Counted from the stretch's first letter, positions 41,873-50,896 are shown. The stretch is DNA of 64,000 nt from CAVOKN01 sp963696505 (GCA_963696505.1 CAVOKN010000023.1:124001-188000); one strand, 5' to 3'. Program-made: numbers and translations. Notes: generated by a model from the sequence alone, not told the origin.

Positions 41873-42211
41873 GTGGAACCGAACACTGACAGTGCGCATG
41901 CCATCCTCGACCTGATCGACAAGCGCGAGCACATCGAAACCGCTGCCCGCGCCCTCAAGGCGATCTCCCATCCGTTGCGGCTGAAGATCCTGTGCGTCAT
42001 CGGCGACCAGGAAGCCTGCGTGCAGGAAATCGTCGATTCGGTGGGTACCTCCCAGAGCAACATCTCCCAGCACCTCGCCATTCTGCGCGACAAGGGTGTG
42101 CTGCTCACCCGCAAGGACGCCAACCGGGTGTTCTACCGGGTGGGCGACCCGCGCACGCTGCAGCTCATCGTGCTGATGCGGGAAGTGTTCTGCGGCGTGC
42201 CGACACGCTGA
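41873..42211 (+). CDS. ArsR family regulator, SqrR/BigR-like persulfide sensor
   Basis: A 112-residue winged-helix repressor: ALKAISHPLRLKILCVIGDQ, the recognition helix SQSNISQHLAILRDKGVL and the wing RKDANRVFYRVGD. Cysteines are at 41, 49 and 107. C41 and C107 correspond to the pair that forms a polysulfide bridge in SqrR/BigR sulfide sensors. The GTG start lies 29 bp after the palindromic operator. The next two genes, rhodanese and glutaredoxin, fit sulfur or thiol stress control. Autoregulation is likely. Confidence 0.85.
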   Translation: MEPNTDSAHAILDLIDKREHIETAARALKAISHPLRLKILCVIGDQEACVQEIVDSVGTSQSNISQHLAILRDKGVLLTRKDANRVFYRVGDPRTLQLIVLMREVFCGVPTR

Positions 42212-42222
42212 TGGAGATCCCC

Positions 42223-42630
42223 ATGGAGTTCGTTCAGCAGAACGTCATGTGGATCGCCGTCGCCGTGATTTCCGGCGGCATGCTGCTGTGGCAGTCGGTG
42301 CGTGGCGGCGGACGCGCCGGCGTCTCGCCGATGCAGGCGACCCTGATGATCAACCGCGAGGACGCCATCGTCGTGGACGTGCGCGAACCGCACGAATTCG
42401 CCGCCGGCCATCTGCCGAACGCGCGTCACATTCCGGCCGGCCAGTTCGCCCAGCGTATCGGCGAACTCGACAAGCTCAAGGCCAAGCCGGTGATCGTGGT
42501 GTGCCATTCCGGCAATCGCTCCTCGTCGGCGTGCAACGCGCTGGAGAAGAGCGGCTTCGAAAAGGTTTACAATCTCTCGGGGGGCATTGCAGCCTGGGAG
42601 CAGGCCGGCATGCCGGTCACGAAGAAATAA
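42223..42630 (+). CDS. Membrane-anchored rhodanese
   Basis: A 135-residue sulfurtransferase. Start at 42223 is preferred because GGAG lies 7 bp before it; 42211 is the alternative. Residues 8-24 (VMWIAVAVISGGMLLWQ) anchor it in the membrane. The rhodanese domain has AIVVDVREPHEFAAGHLPNA, and the active-site cysteine loop is VVCHSGNRSS. Equivalent to E. coli YibN, which also precedes grxC and secB. Confidence 0.9.
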   Translation: MEFVQQNVMWIAVAVISGGMLLWQSVRGGGRAGVSPMQATLMINREDAIVVDVREPHEFAAGHLPNARHIPAGQFAQRIGELDKLKAKPVIVVCHSGNRSSSACNALEKSGFEKVYNLSGGIAAWEQAGMPVTKK

Positions 42631-42659
42631 GCACAGAGCAAGCACGGCGGCACCATCCG

Positions 42660-42920
42660 ATGCCCAAAGTCAGCATGTATTGCACGGCGATCTGCCCGTA
42701 TTGCGTTCGGGCGGAGCAGCTCCTGCACCGCAAGGGCGTCACCCAGATCGACAAGATCCGGGTCGACCTCGAGCCCGAGCGCCGGGTGGAGATGATGCAC
42801 CGCACCGGCCGGCGCACCGTGCCGCAGATATTCATCGGCGAGCGCCACGTCGGTGGCTTCGACGACCTCTCGGCCCTCGACCGCGAGGGAGGGCTGGACC
42901 CGCTGCTCCTCGAAGCCTGA
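42660..42920 (+). CDS. grxC: Glutaredoxin 3
   Basis: An 86-residue dithiol glutaredoxin with the CPYC active site (YCTAICPYCVRAEQLL), the cis-proline motif RRTVPQIFIGERHVGGFDDL and the GGLDPLL end. Reduces protein disulfides and mixed glutathione disulfides. Lies 29 bp after the rhodanese gene and 44 bp before secB. Confidence 0.95.
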   Translation: MPKVSMYCTAICPYCVRAEQLLHRKGVTQIDKIRVDLEPERRVEMMHRTGRRTVPQIFIGERHVGGFDDLSALDREGGLDPLLLEA

Positions 42921-42964
42921 TCGCCTTGCCCCCAGTCATTGCAACCCAATCCGGTGATTCGCCC

Positions 42965-43420
42965 ATGACCAACAACCAGCAACCGCTCTTCGCCATCGAG
43001 AAGATCTACGTCAAGGATCTCTCCCTCGAGATTCCCAATGCGCCCATGGTCTTTCTGGAGCGCAACCAGCCCGAGATCTCGGTCCAGTTGCACACCGACG
43101 GCGGCGGCCTGTCCGACGGCATGTACCACGTGACCCTCACCGTCACCGTGACCGCCAAGATGGCGGACAAGACGATGTTCCTGGTGGAAGCCGGCCAGGC
43201 CGGGATCTTCCAGATCCGCAACGTGCCGGAGCCGGACATCGAGCCGATCCTGGCCATCGCCTGCCCCAACATCCTGTTTCCCTACGCCCGCGAAACCATC
43301 TCCGACACCGTGACCCGCGCCGGTTTTCCGCCGGTGCTGCTCGCGCCGGTGAACTTCGAGGCGGTCTATCAGCAGCGCCAGCAACAGCAGCAGCGTCCGG
43401 CCGAAGTGCCGATCCAGTAA
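42965..43420 (+). CDS. secB: Protein-export chaperone SecB
   Basis: Tetrameric chaperone that delivers unfolded precursors to SecA. Family features: FAIEKIYVKDLSLEIPNAP, FLVEAGQAGIFQI, ILAIACPNILFPYARETISD and GFPPVLLAPVNFEAVYQQR. The 151-residue length is normal. The C-terminal tail is glutamine-rich. Confidence 0.97.
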   Translation: MTNNQQPLFAIEKIYVKDLSLEIPNAPMVFLERNQPEISVQLHTDGGGLSDGMYHVTLTVTVTAKMADKTMFLVEAGQAGIFQIRNVPEPDIEPILAIACPNILFPYARETISDTVTRAGFPPVLLAPVNFEAVYQQRQQQQQRPAEVPIQ

Positions 43421-43434
43421 GGCCCCTGCGCCCG

Positions 43435-43881
43435 ATGGCTACCGCGATCCGGCGCATCGGTGCGCTGCTGCTCGTCTTGGGCGTGTCCGCTCCGGCCTGG
43501 GCGCTGGAGTTCCGGTCGATCGCGGATGCGGCGGTCCTTTACGACGCGCCCTCGCGGCAGGCCAAGCGCCTGTACGTGATGGCCCGCCAGACGCCGGTGG
43601 AAGTCGTCGTCACCGTCGAGGCCTGGACCAAGGTGCGCGACGCCGCCGGCGACATCGCCTGGATCGAGAAGCGCCTCATAGCCGATCAGCGCACCCTGAT
43701 CGTCACCGCCGCCCGCGGCGAGGTCCGCAGTCAGCCGGACGAAAAGGCGCCGCTGGCCTTCGAGGCCGACAAGGACGTCGTGCTGGAATTGCTGGAGGCC
43801 GCACCGCCAGGCTGGGCCAAGGTCAGGCATCGCGATGGCCAGACCGGCTTCGTGCGCGTGACTCAGGTGTGGGGCCTCTAG
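43435..43881 (+). CDS. Periplasmic bacterial SH3-domain protein
   Basis: A 148-residue protein with a signal peptide (IGALLLVLGVSAPAWA) and two SH3b-like repeats, the first at AAVLYDAPSRQAKRLYVMAR then WTKVRDAAGDIAWIEKRL, the second at TLIVTAARGEVRSQPDE then GWAKVRHRDGQTGFVRV. Such domains bind cell-wall peptides or act in envelope signalling. It sits between secB and gpsA with short spacings. Confidence 0.8.
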   Translation: MATAIRRIGALLLVLGVSAPAWALEFRSIADAAVLYDAPSRQAKRLYVMARQTPVEVVVTVEAWTKVRDAAGDIAWIEKRLIADQRTLIVTAARGEVRSQPDEKAPLAFEADKDVVLELLEAAPPGWAKVRHRDGQTGFVRVTQVWGL

Positions 43882-43894
43882 CCATGGCGACGTC

Positions 43895-44875
43895 ATGCGC
43901 ATAGCGGTACTCGGGGCCGGCGCCTGGGGAACGGCGCTGGCGCTGACCTTCTCCCGCGCCCACGCGGTCTCGCTGTGGGTCTGGGAACCCGACCAGGCTG
44001 TTGCACTGGCAGCGGATCGCGAGAACCGGCGCTACCTGCCCGGCCATCCGTTTCCCGAGCCCCTGCGTGTCGATGGCGATTTCGATGCCGCTGTCGATGG
44101 CGCAGAACTCGCGCTGGTCGCGACGCCGGTGGCGGGCCTGCGCCCAACGCTCAAGCGCATTGCGGCGTGCGCTCGGATTCCCGTGGTGTGGGCCTGCAAG
44201 GGGCTGGAGGCGGACAGCGGCAAGCTGCCCCACCAGGTGGTGGACGAGGAGCTCCCCGGCTGGCCCCACTGTGCCGTCCTGTCCGGTCCCAGCTTCGCCG
44301 AGGAAGTGGCGCGTGGCCTGCCGACGGCCGTGACCCTGGCCTCTGCCGACCTCGATTTCGCCCGGCGCAGCGTCTCCGGGCTCAACACCCACCGCCTGCG
44401 TTTCTACGCCAGCGACGACGTCATCGGCGTCGAGGTGGGGGCGGCGGTGAAGAACGTGCTGGCGATCGCTGCCGGCATCTCCGATGGCATGGGTTTCGGC
44501 CTCAACGCCCGCGCCGCGCTGATCACCCGCGGGCTGGCCGAGATCGCCCGCCTCGGCGAACGGCTAGGCGCGCACCAGCACACCTTCATGGGCCTGGCCG
44601 GGATGGGAGACCTGATCCTCACCTGCACTGGCGACTTGTCGCGCAACCGCCGCGTCGGTCTGGCATTGGCGGCCGGGAAGTCGCTGGATACGATCCTGCG
44701 GGAGCTGGGCCACACCGCCGAAGGCGTGCATACCGCGCGGGAAGTCGCGCAGCTCGCCGCCGAATTGAAAGTCGACATGCCCATCACCCAGGCGGTCAAG
44801 GGCATCCTTTTCGACGCGCTTCCCGCCAAGCTCGCGGTCGAGCAACTGCTGTCCCGCGATCCCAAGGTCGAGTAG
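43895..44875 (+). CDS. gpsA: Glycerol-3-phosphate dehydrogenase (NAD(P)+)
   Basis: Reduces dihydroxyacetone phosphate to glycerol-3-phosphate for lipid synthesis. The N-terminal Rossmann motif is AVLGAGAWGTALALTF. Then come VWACKGLEADSGKLPHQVV, LSGPSFAEEVARGLPTAVTL, the catalytic lysine in GVEVGAAVKNVLAIAAG and GLAGMGDLILTCTGDLSRNR. 326 residues, full length. Confidence 0.97.
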   Translation: MRIAVLGAGAWGTALALTFSRAHAVSLWVWEPDQAVALAADRENRRYLPGHPFPEPLRVDGDFDAAVDGAELALVATPVAGLRPTLKRIAACARIPVVWACKGLEADSGKLPHQVVDEELPGWPHCAVLSGPSFAEEVARGLPTAVTLASADLDFARRSVSGLNTHRLRFYASDDVIGVEVGAAVKNVLAIAAGISDGMGFGLNARAALITRGLAEIARLGERLGAHQHTFMGLAGMGDLILTCTGDLSRNRRVGLALAAGKSLDTILRELGHTAEGVHTAREVAQLAAELKVDMPITQAVKGILFDALPAKLAVEQLLSRDPKVE

Positions 44876-44906
44876 CAGGCTGCCGCCGTCCCCTGGCGGC
44901 TGACTT

Positions 44907-45371
44907 TCACGCCGCGCCCTCGAAGCCGCACTGCCGCCAGGCTTCATAGACCACCACCGCCACCGCGTTGGCCAGGTTGAGGCTGCGGTTTCCCGGCAGC
45001 ATCGGAATGCGCAGCCGGCGCTCGGGCGGCAGCTTGTCCAGCAGGTCCAGGTCCAAGCCGCGGGTTTCCGGGCCGAACAGAAAAGCATCGCCCGGCTGGA
45101 ACCCGGGCGCGTCGTGGCGCGTTCCGCCGCGGGTGGTGAGGCCGAAAACCCGCGCCGCCCCCAGCTTCTCAAGGCATTCCTCCCAATGGTCGTAAACCCG
45201 CGTGCCCTCGAGCACCGCATAGTCCATGCCGGCTCGCGCCAGGGCGCGGTCGTCGAGCCGGAAGCCGAGGGGTTTGATCAGATGGAGCCGCGAGCCGGTA
45301 TTGGCGGCCAACCGCATGACGTTGCCCGTATTGGGCGGAATCTCGGGCTGGTACAGAACGATATGGAACAC
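44907..45371 (-). CDS. trmL: tRNA (cytidine/uridine-2'-O-)-methyltransferase TrmL
   Basis: SPOUT-class enzyme that methylates the wobble base of leucine tRNAs. Start is the GTG at 45371 (then FHIVLYQPEIPPNTGNVMR); residues upstream are not family-like. The knot region has FLFGPETRGLD and RIPMLPGNRSLNLANAVAVV. 154 residues as in E. coli. Its conserved neighbourhood (gpsA) is kept. Confidence 0.95.
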   Translation of the reverse strand: MFHIVLYQPEIPPNTGNVMRLAANTGSRLHLIKPLGFRLDDRALARAGMDYAVLEGTRVYDHWEECLEKLGAARVFGLTTRGGTRHDAPGFQPGDAFLFGPETRGLDLDLLDKLPPERRLRIPMLPGNRSLNLANAVAVVVYEAWRQCGFEGAA

Positions 45372-45408
45372 GGAGGCTTCTTCCTGGATTGCGCGAGCGA
45401 GACACGCC

Positions 45409-47115
45409 ATGGCACGGCCCGATAAGGTAAGGCTGGGCGACCTGCTGGTCCAGCAGCAGCTCATCACTGCCGAGCAACTGTCCCGCGCCCTGGAAGAGCA
45501 GAAGAAGAGCGGCCGCAAGCTCGGACGCATCTTCGTCGATTCCGGCTACGTGAGCGAGGAGGGCCTGTCGCGCGCGCTGGCCCGCCAGCTCAACATGCCC
45601 TTCCTCGACCTCAGGCAATTCAAGCTGAGTCCCGAGGCGGTGCAGAAGCTGCCCGAGGCGCAGGCACGCCGCTTCCGGGCCATCGTGCTGGACGATGCGG
45701 GGCCTGCGCTGCGGGTGGGCATGGTGGATCCGACCGATCTCTCCGCCTACGACGAACTCGCGCGCATCCTCAGGCGCGAGATCGATGTGGCGGTGGTGAC
45801 CGAGTCCGACCTGCTCGGTGCGGTGGACCGCTTCTATCGCCGCACCGAGGAGATCTCCGGCCTGGCGCAGGAACTGACGGCCGAGCTGTCGGACATTCCC
45901 GTGGAGTTCGGCGATCTGCTGGGACTGACGCCCGGCCAGGAGGACGCGCCGGTCGTCAAGCTGCTGCAGACCGTATTCGAGGAGGCGGTGCGCACCCGTG
46001 CCTCCGACATCCACATCGAGCCGCAGGAGAAGAACCTGCGAATCCGTTTCCGCATCGACGGCGTGCTGCACATCCAGACCGAAGCCGATCCCAAGGTCGC
46101 CACGGCGCTGGTGCTGCGCCTGAAACTCATGTCGGGTCTGGACATCTCCGAGAAACGCCTGCCCCAGGACGGCCGTTTCCAAGTGCGGGTGCGCGGCCAA
46201 CCGGTGGATGTGCGTATGTCGACCATGCCCGTCCAGTACGGCGAGTCGGTGGTGATGCGCCTGCTCAACCAGGGAACGGGGCTGCTTTCGCTGGAGCGCA
46301 TCGGCATGCCGCAGCACATCCTCGACCGGGTGCGCCGCGTGATCGCCCGGCCCACCGGCATGGTGCTGGTGACCGGCCCGACCGGCAGCGGCAAGACCAC
46401 CACGCTCTACGCAGTGCTCAAGGAGATGAACAGCGCGCAGAAGAAGATCATCACCGTCGAGGATCCGGTCGAGTACCGGCTGCCCGGCCTGAACCAGGTG
46501 CAGGTGCATGAGAAGATCGACCTGTCATTCGGCCGGGTGCTGCGCACCGCCCTGCGCCAGGACCCGGACATCATCCTGGTGGGCGAAATGCGCGACCAGA
46601 CCACCGCAGAGATCGGGCTGCGCGCCGCCATGACCGGCCACATGGTGCTGTCCACCCTGCACACCAACGATGCTGTGAGCACCCCGATCCGTCTGATGGA
46701 CATGGGCGTGCCGCGCTACATGGTGGCGATGTCGCTGCAACTGGTGCTTGCCCAGCGGCTGGTGCGTGTGGTGTGCGAGTCCTGCGCCAAACCCCATCAA
46801 CCGACGCCGGGCGAAATGGAGTGGCTGCGCGGCGAACTCGGCAGTGCCGCAGGCGACCATGCCTATCGCAAGGGAAGTGGCTGCGCTCAATGCAACGGCA
46901 TGGGCTACGCGGGCCGTTCAGGCGTTTATGAAGCGCTCGAAATGACCCAGTCCGTGGTCGCTGCGGCCAACAGCGACGAGCCCGCCGCCTTCGTGCGCGA
47001 AGCACGCGCCCAGATGGCGGGGCGCACGCTGAAGCACGATGCGATGAGGCTCGTCCTGGAGGGCCGCACCAGCGTCGAGGAGGCGATGCGCATGGCGACC
47101 CAGCTCGACGACTGA
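45409..47115 (+). CDS. mshE: MSHA pilus assembly ATPase MshE
   Basis: Hexameric extension ATPase of the pilus. The N-terminus has the MshEN-type repeats (VRLGDLLVQQQLITAEQL; RKLGRIFVDSGYVSEEGL) that bind cyclic di-GMP in this family. The motor has Walker A GPTGSGKTTTLY, the Asp box ITVEDPVEYRLPGLNQVQV, Walker B LRQDPDIILVGEMRD and a His box STLHTNDA. A zinc pair CESC and CAQC follows. 568 residues. First gene of the pilus locus; mshG follows 2 bp later. Confidence 0.95.
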   Translation: MARPDKVRLGDLLVQQQLITAEQLSRALEEQKKSGRKLGRIFVDSGYVSEEGLSRALARQLNMPFLDLRQFKLSPEAVQKLPEAQARRFRAIVLDDAGPALRVGMVDPTDLSAYDELARILRREIDVAVVTESDLLGAVDRFYRRTEEISGLAQELTAELSDIPVEFGDLLGLTPGQEDAPVVKLLQTVFEEAVRTRASDIHIEPQEKNLRIRFRIDGVLHIQTEADPKVATALVLRLKLMSGLDISEKRLPQDGRFQVRVRGQPVDVRMSTMPVQYGESVVMRLLNQGTGLLSLERIGMPQHILDRVRRVIARPTGMVLVTGPTGSGKTTTLYAVLKEMNSAQKKIITVEDPVEYRLPGLNQVQVHEKIDLSFGRVLRTALRQDPDIILVGEMRDQTTAEIGLRAAMTGHMVLSTLHTNDAVSTPIRLMDMGVPRYMVAMSLQLVLAQRLVRVVCESCAKPHQPTPGEMEWLRGELGSAAGDHAYRKGSGCAQCNGMGYAGRSGVYEALEMTQSVVAAANSDEPAAFVREARAQMAGRTLKHDAMRLVLEGRTSVEEAMRMATQLDD

Positions 47116-47117
47116 CC

Positions 47118-48347
47118 ATGGCCAACTTTGCCTACCGAGGGCGCAACGCCGCCGGCCAGTTGGTGCAAGGCATGGCGGAGGCGGTCAGCACGGCGGCGCT
47201 GGCCGACCGCCTGTTCCTGACCGGCGTGACACCTCTGGAGATCAACCCGGCGGCATCGGGTGGCGACGTCGGGGCGCAGCTGTCGGCGCTGTTCGCAGAC
47301 CGGGTGCAGCCGATCGACGTGATGCTGTTCTCGCGCCAGATCCACACCCTGCTCAAGGCCGGCGTGCCCATCCTGCGCGCCCTGGCCGGGCTGCAGGAAT
47401 CGACGCCCAACCGGGCGATGGGCCAGACGATCCGCGACGTGCGCGAAAGCCTGGACTCGGGCCGCGAGCTGTCCGCGTCCCTCGCCCGGCAACCGAAGAT
47501 CTTTTCCCCCTTCTACCTGTCCATGGTCCGGGTGGGCGAGATGACGGGCCGGCTGGAGGAGATCTTCCTGCGCCTGTTCGAGCATCTCGAATTCGAACGC
47601 GAGATCCGCGACCAGGTGAAGGCGGCGCTGCGCTACCCCGCCTTCGTCATCGCCACCATGGCCATTGCGATTGTCATCGTCAACCTGTTCGTCATCCCCA
47701 CGTTCGCCAAGGTCTACAAGGGTTTCAACGCCAAGCTGCCGGCGATGACGGAAGCGCTGATCGGCTTCTCCGACTTCATGGTCGCCCAGTGGCCCTTGCT
47801 GCTGGCAATGCTGGCGGGGGCCTTCTTCGGCTTCCGTGCCTGGACCGCCACGCCGGCCGGGCGCCTGGCCTGGCACCGCATCAAGCTGCGCCTGCCGATC
47901 GCCGGCAAGATCGTGCACAAGGCGACCCTGGCCCGCTTCGCGCGCAGCTTCGCCCTGGCCAGCCGCAGCGGCGTGCCCCTGGTCCAGGCCCTGACCGTGG
48001 TGGCGCAGACCGTGGACAACGACCACATCGCGGAAAAGATCGCGCGCATGCGCGAAGGGATCGAACGGGGCGAGACGATACTGCGTACCGCCATCGCGTC
48101 CAAGGTGTTCACGCCGGTGGTGCTGCAGATGGTGGCGGTGGGTGAGGAATCCGGCGCTCTCGACGACATGATGCAGGAGATCGCCGATATGTATCAGCGC
48201 GAGGTCGAGTACGAGATCAAGAACCTCTCCGCCCAGATCGAACCCATCCTCATCGTCTGCCTCGGTGCCCTGGTGCTGGTGCTGGCGCTGGGCATCTTTC
48301 TGCCGATCTGGGATCTTGGCCAGGCAGCCTTCAGCAAGGGCAAGTGA
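47118..48347 (+). CDS. mshG: MSHA pilus inner-membrane platform protein MshG
   Basis: GspF/PilC-type protein of 409 residues with two T2SS-F repeats (MLFSRQIHTLLKAGVPILRA and ARFARSFALASRSGVPLVQA). Hydrophobic segments lie at FVIATMAIAIVIVNLFVIPT, LLLAMLAGAFFGFRAW and ILIVCLGALVLVLALGIFLP. It supports pilus assembly driven by MshE. Confidence 0.94.
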   Translation: MANFAYRGRNAAGQLVQGMAEAVSTAALADRLFLTGVTPLEINPAASGGDVGAQLSALFADRVQPIDVMLFSRQIHTLLKAGVPILRALAGLQESTPNRAMGQTIRDVRESLDSGRELSASLARQPKIFSPFYLSMVRVGEMTGRLEEIFLRLFEHLEFEREIRDQVKAALRYPAFVIATMAIAIVIVNLFVIPTFAKVYKGFNAKLPAMTEALIGFSDFMVAQWPLLLAMLAGAFFGFRAWTATPAGRLAWHRIKLRLPIAGKIVHKATLARFARSFALASRSGVPLVQALTVVAQTVDNDHIAEKIARMREGIERGETILRTAIASKVFTPVVLQMVAVGEESGALDDMMQEIADMYQREVEYEIKNLSAQIEPILIVCLGALVLVLALGIFLPIWDLGQAAFSKGK

Positions 48348-48363
48348 GCCGGCTTCGGCCCGA

Positions 48364-48864
48364 TTGCGCGCGCGCCGCCGCCAGCGCGGTAGCGGCTGGT
48401 TCGAGTTCGCGGCGCTCGCGATCCTCCTGTCGATCCTGGCCGGCGTGCTGATGCGCGAGTTGATCGCCTATCAGGCGCTGGCCGAGCAGACAGTCGTGGA
48501 TCTGACGGTGAGAAACATGCGCTCCGGCCTGCGCTGGCAGGTCGCGGAGCGTCTGCTGCGCGGTCAGGTCGGAGCGATCGCCACCCTTGAAGGCGCCAAC
48601 CCGGTGGCCTGGCTGGCGCGCCCGCCCGAAGGCTACGCGGGCGAATTCGGCGCCCGCGAGCCGGCGCCGCAGGCGCCCGGCAGTTGGTATTTCGACCGCG
48701 AGCGCCGCCAGCTCGCGTATGTCCTCCGCCCTGTGCTGCGCACAGGCTCCCCCCCGGCCGTAGAGAGGCGCTGGCAGGTGCGCGCCCTCAAGTCCAGCGC
48801 GGTGCCCGCCGTAAGTGCCCCTGTCACCGGCCTTGTGCTGGTCGAGGCTATACCCCCCAACTGA
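48364..48864 (+). CDS. MshF-like pilus locus protein
   Basis: A 166-residue protein in the mshF position. It has one N-terminal hydrophobic segment (FEFAALAILLSILAGVLMRE) followed by a periplasmic part with AYQALAEQTVVDLTVRNMRS and GSWYFDRERRQLAYVLRPV. No ATG is available; a TTG at 48364 is the likeliest start, 17 bp after the mshG stop. The resemblance to MshF is by position and topology only. Confidence 0.65.
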   Translation: MRARRRQRGSGWFEFAALAILLSILAGVLMRELIAYQALAEQTVVDLTVRNMRSGLRWQVAERLLRGQVGAIATLEGANPVAWLARPPEGYAGEFGAREPAPQAPGSWYFDRERRQLAYVLRPVLRTGSPPAVERRWQVRALKSSAVPAVSAPVTGLVLVEAIPPN

Positions 48865-48896
48865 AGCGCAGCACCAGAAACCGCAAACCACTCGCC

Positions 48897-49418
48897 ATGC
48901 TGAAGACATCGAAAGCATTCACCCTGATCGAACTGGTGGTGGTGATCGCCATCGTCGGCATTCTCGCCGCCGTTGCCCTCCCGCGCTTCATCGACGCCCA
49001 GAGCGATGCGCGTCAGGCCAAGGCCCAGGCGCTGTTCGGCGCGATGCGCTCGGCGTCAGCCCTGGCCCATGCCCGCTGCGTACTCGATCTGTCGGGCACC
49101 AGCAATGCGCCGAACTGCACCAGTACCGGCGGCACGGTGGACATGGAGGGGGTCGCAGTGGCGATGCTGAATCAGTATCCCGCGCGCAGCAACCTGGCCG
49201 TGGGCAGCGGCATCGTCGTCGCGGCCGGCATCGTCCCCGATGCCGACGGCGTGAGCATTTCGACCGGAACCAATCCGACCACCATCGACATCGTCGGCGC
49301 GACGACGGCGGGCGGCTGCCGCATTTCCTACCTTGAGGCGGCGCAGAACCAGGCATCGGGGATCACGCCACCGGTGATTACGCCACCGGGGATCACGCTG
49401 ACGTCGAGTGGCTGCTGA
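48897..49418 (+). CDS. mshB: MSHA-type prepilin (first of two)
   Basis: Type IV prepilin of 173 residues with leader MLKTSKA, cleavage before F in KAFTLIELVVVIAIVGILAA (E5 present). The globular part has cysteine pairs typical of pilins (ARCVLDL, PNCTST, GGCRI, SGC). Its C-terminus is a repeated proline stretch (TPPVITPPGITL). By position it corresponds to mshB; it may be a minor or alternative major pilin. Symbol by position only. Confidence 0.8.
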   Translation: MLKTSKAFTLIELVVVIAIVGILAAVALPRFIDAQSDARQAKAQALFGAMRSASALAHARCVLDLSGTSNAPNCTSTGGTVDMEGVAVAMLNQYPARSNLAVGSGIVVAAGIVPDADGVSISTGTNPTTIDIVGATTAGGCRISYLEAAQNQASGITPPVITPPGITLTSSGC

Positions 49419-49451
49419 TGCAATTTTCTTCGTTTCTCTGGAGGTGACATC

Positions 49452-49883
49452 ATGACGGGACGTAACCGAGGCTTTACCCTGATCGAACTGGTGGTGGTGA
49501 TCGTCATACTCGGCATCCTTGCCGCGGTGGCGCTGCCGAAGTTCGTCGATTTGCGCGGCGACGCGGAAAATGCGGCCGTCAAGGGAATGGCGGGCGGATT
49601 GAGCTCCGCCGCGGCCATCAACTATGCCGGATGCAGCGTGACCAACAACGCGGTCACTACGGACAAGTGCGTCAAGGTTTCCGACTGCTCGGATGTCGGT
49701 GCGCTGCTCGCTCCGCCACTGACCCTCGGCACCACTGCCACCGAATTGGCCTACTACCTCGCCGCCGACACGGCGGTAGCCACCAACGGCACGACGGCTA
49801 CCTGCACGCTGAGGAAGCTGACTGCGGCGGGTGCGACCAACTTCTACTCCGCCGACTTCAGCGCCGTGGGTGCGGCCAACTGA
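49452..49883 (+). CDS. mshA: MSHA-type prepilin (second, probable major pilin)
   Basis: 143-residue prepilin: leader MTGRNRG, cleavage before FTLIELVVVIVILGILAAVA. The globular part contains four cysteines (AGCSV, DKCVKVSDC, ATCTL). A strong Shine-Dalgarno TGGAGGTG lies 8 bp before the ATG, stronger than for neighbouring genes, as expected for an abundant subunit. Symbol assigned by gene order. Confidence 0.82.
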   Translation: MTGRNRGFTLIELVVVIVILGILAAVALPKFVDLRGDAENAAVKGMAGGLSSAAAINYAGCSVTNNAVTTDKCVKVSDCSDVGALLAPPLTLGTTATELAYYLAADTAVATNGTTATCTLRKLTAAGATNFYSADFSAVGAAN

Positions 49884-49995
49884 TCGTTCCCGGCAGGGGC
49901 CAGACGCCAGGGCACCGGGCCTGCTGAGCATGCGGGCCCGGCATCCGCTTCACCCAGGACAGGATGGCCGTCACCGCGCCCCGCCGGCTGCGGCC

Positions 49996-50430
49996 ATGCG
50001 CTGCGGTGGATTCACATTCGTCGAGCTGGTGGTAGTTCTGGTGGTGGTGGGGGTTCTGGCCGTTCTTGCCGTTCCCCGCTTTGCCGATCGCTCCGCCTTC
50101 GAACAGCGGGGCTTCCTCGACCAGACCCGCAGTGCCATCCAGTTCGCGCGAAAGTCAGCCGTTGCGCAGCGGCGCAACGTCTGCGTCAGCGTAACGCCCG
50201 GCGGCCTGTCGCTCACCGCGCCGGCCTGCGGCGGCACGGCGCTGATCGATCCCGCCAGCGGCGGCGCCTTCGTGCTCACCGCACCATCGGGCATCGTGCT
50301 AACGCCATCGGTCAATCTGGTTTTCGATGCCCTGGGCCGGCTGGCGAGTCCCGACGCCCAGACCGCGATTTCGGTCAGCGGCGTCGGCACGCCGATTACC
50401 GTCGAGCGCGAGACCGGCTATGTACATTGA
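49996..50430 (+). CDS. mshC: Minor pseudopilin MshC (GspH/FimT-like)
   Basis: 144 residues from the ATG at 49996 (MRCGG then FTFVELVVVLVVVGVLAVLA). The body RGFLDQTRSAIQFARKSAVA then RRNVCVSVTPGG and a C-terminal ISVSGVGTPITVERETGYVH match the GspH/FimT pattern, where the helix is followed by a strand-rich domain. Overlaps mshD by 11 bases. Confidence 0.85.
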   Translation: MRCGGFTFVELVVVLVVVGVLAVLAVPRFADRSAFEQRGFLDQTRSAIQFARKSAVAQRRNVCVSVTPGGLSLTAPACGGTALIDPASGGAFVLTAPSGIVLTPSVNLVFDALGRLASPDAQTAISVSGVGTPITVERETGYVH

Positions 50431-50896
50431 TTGGCGGCGAACGCAGCGCGGGCTGACGCTGATCGAACTGGTGATGTTCATCGTCATCGTCTCGGTCGGC
50501 ATCGCCGGCATCCTCGCCGTGCTCAACGTCACGGCGCGCTCCAGCGCCGACCCGCTGGCACCGAAGCAGGCGCTGGCGATCGCCGAAGCGTTGCTGGAAG
50601 AGATCCAGCTCGCGCCCTTCACCTTCTGCGATCCGGACGACGCCAATGCCGCCAAGCGCCGCCAGCGCCGCCGGCTGCGCCACGCCTGCCCGAAGGGACT
50701 CGGGCCGGAAGCGGGCGACGCGCGGCCCTACGACAACGTCAACGACTACCATCAACCCGCCCCCGCCCGGTCACCGACATCGGCGGGATCCGCGATTCCG
50801 GCGCTGGCCGGCTACAGCTACACGGTGGCGGTGGCACCGGCCGATCTCGGGACCATCGCCGCCGCGCAGCTGGTGATGCGCTGCGGATCACGGTGA
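50420..50896 (+). CDS. mshD: Minor pseudopilin MshD, frameshifted at the 3' end
   Basis: Prepilin-type start MYIDWRRTQRG then LTLIELVMFIVIVSVGIAGI, followed by the MshD-like ALAIAEALLEEIQLAPFTFC. The annotated frame ends at 50896 (QLVMRCGSR), but the natural ending GDALRITVSVTGPGGTVVTL lies in another frame and a further shift is needed for GYRARHSPN. So one or two indels are present between about 50865 and 50945. Confidence 0.78.
   Translation: MYIDWRRTQRGLTLIELVMFIVIVSVGIAGILAVLNVTARSSADPLAPKQALAIAEALLEEIQLAPFTFCDPDDANAAKRRQRRRLRHACPKGLGPEAGDARPYDNVNDYHQPAPARSPTSAGSAIPALAGYSYTVAVAPADLGTIAAAQLVMRCGSR

Noticed and set aside
48340..48370. GTG at 48344 as start of the mshF-like gene
   Set aside because: It is out of frame with the protein; TTG at 48364 is in frame.
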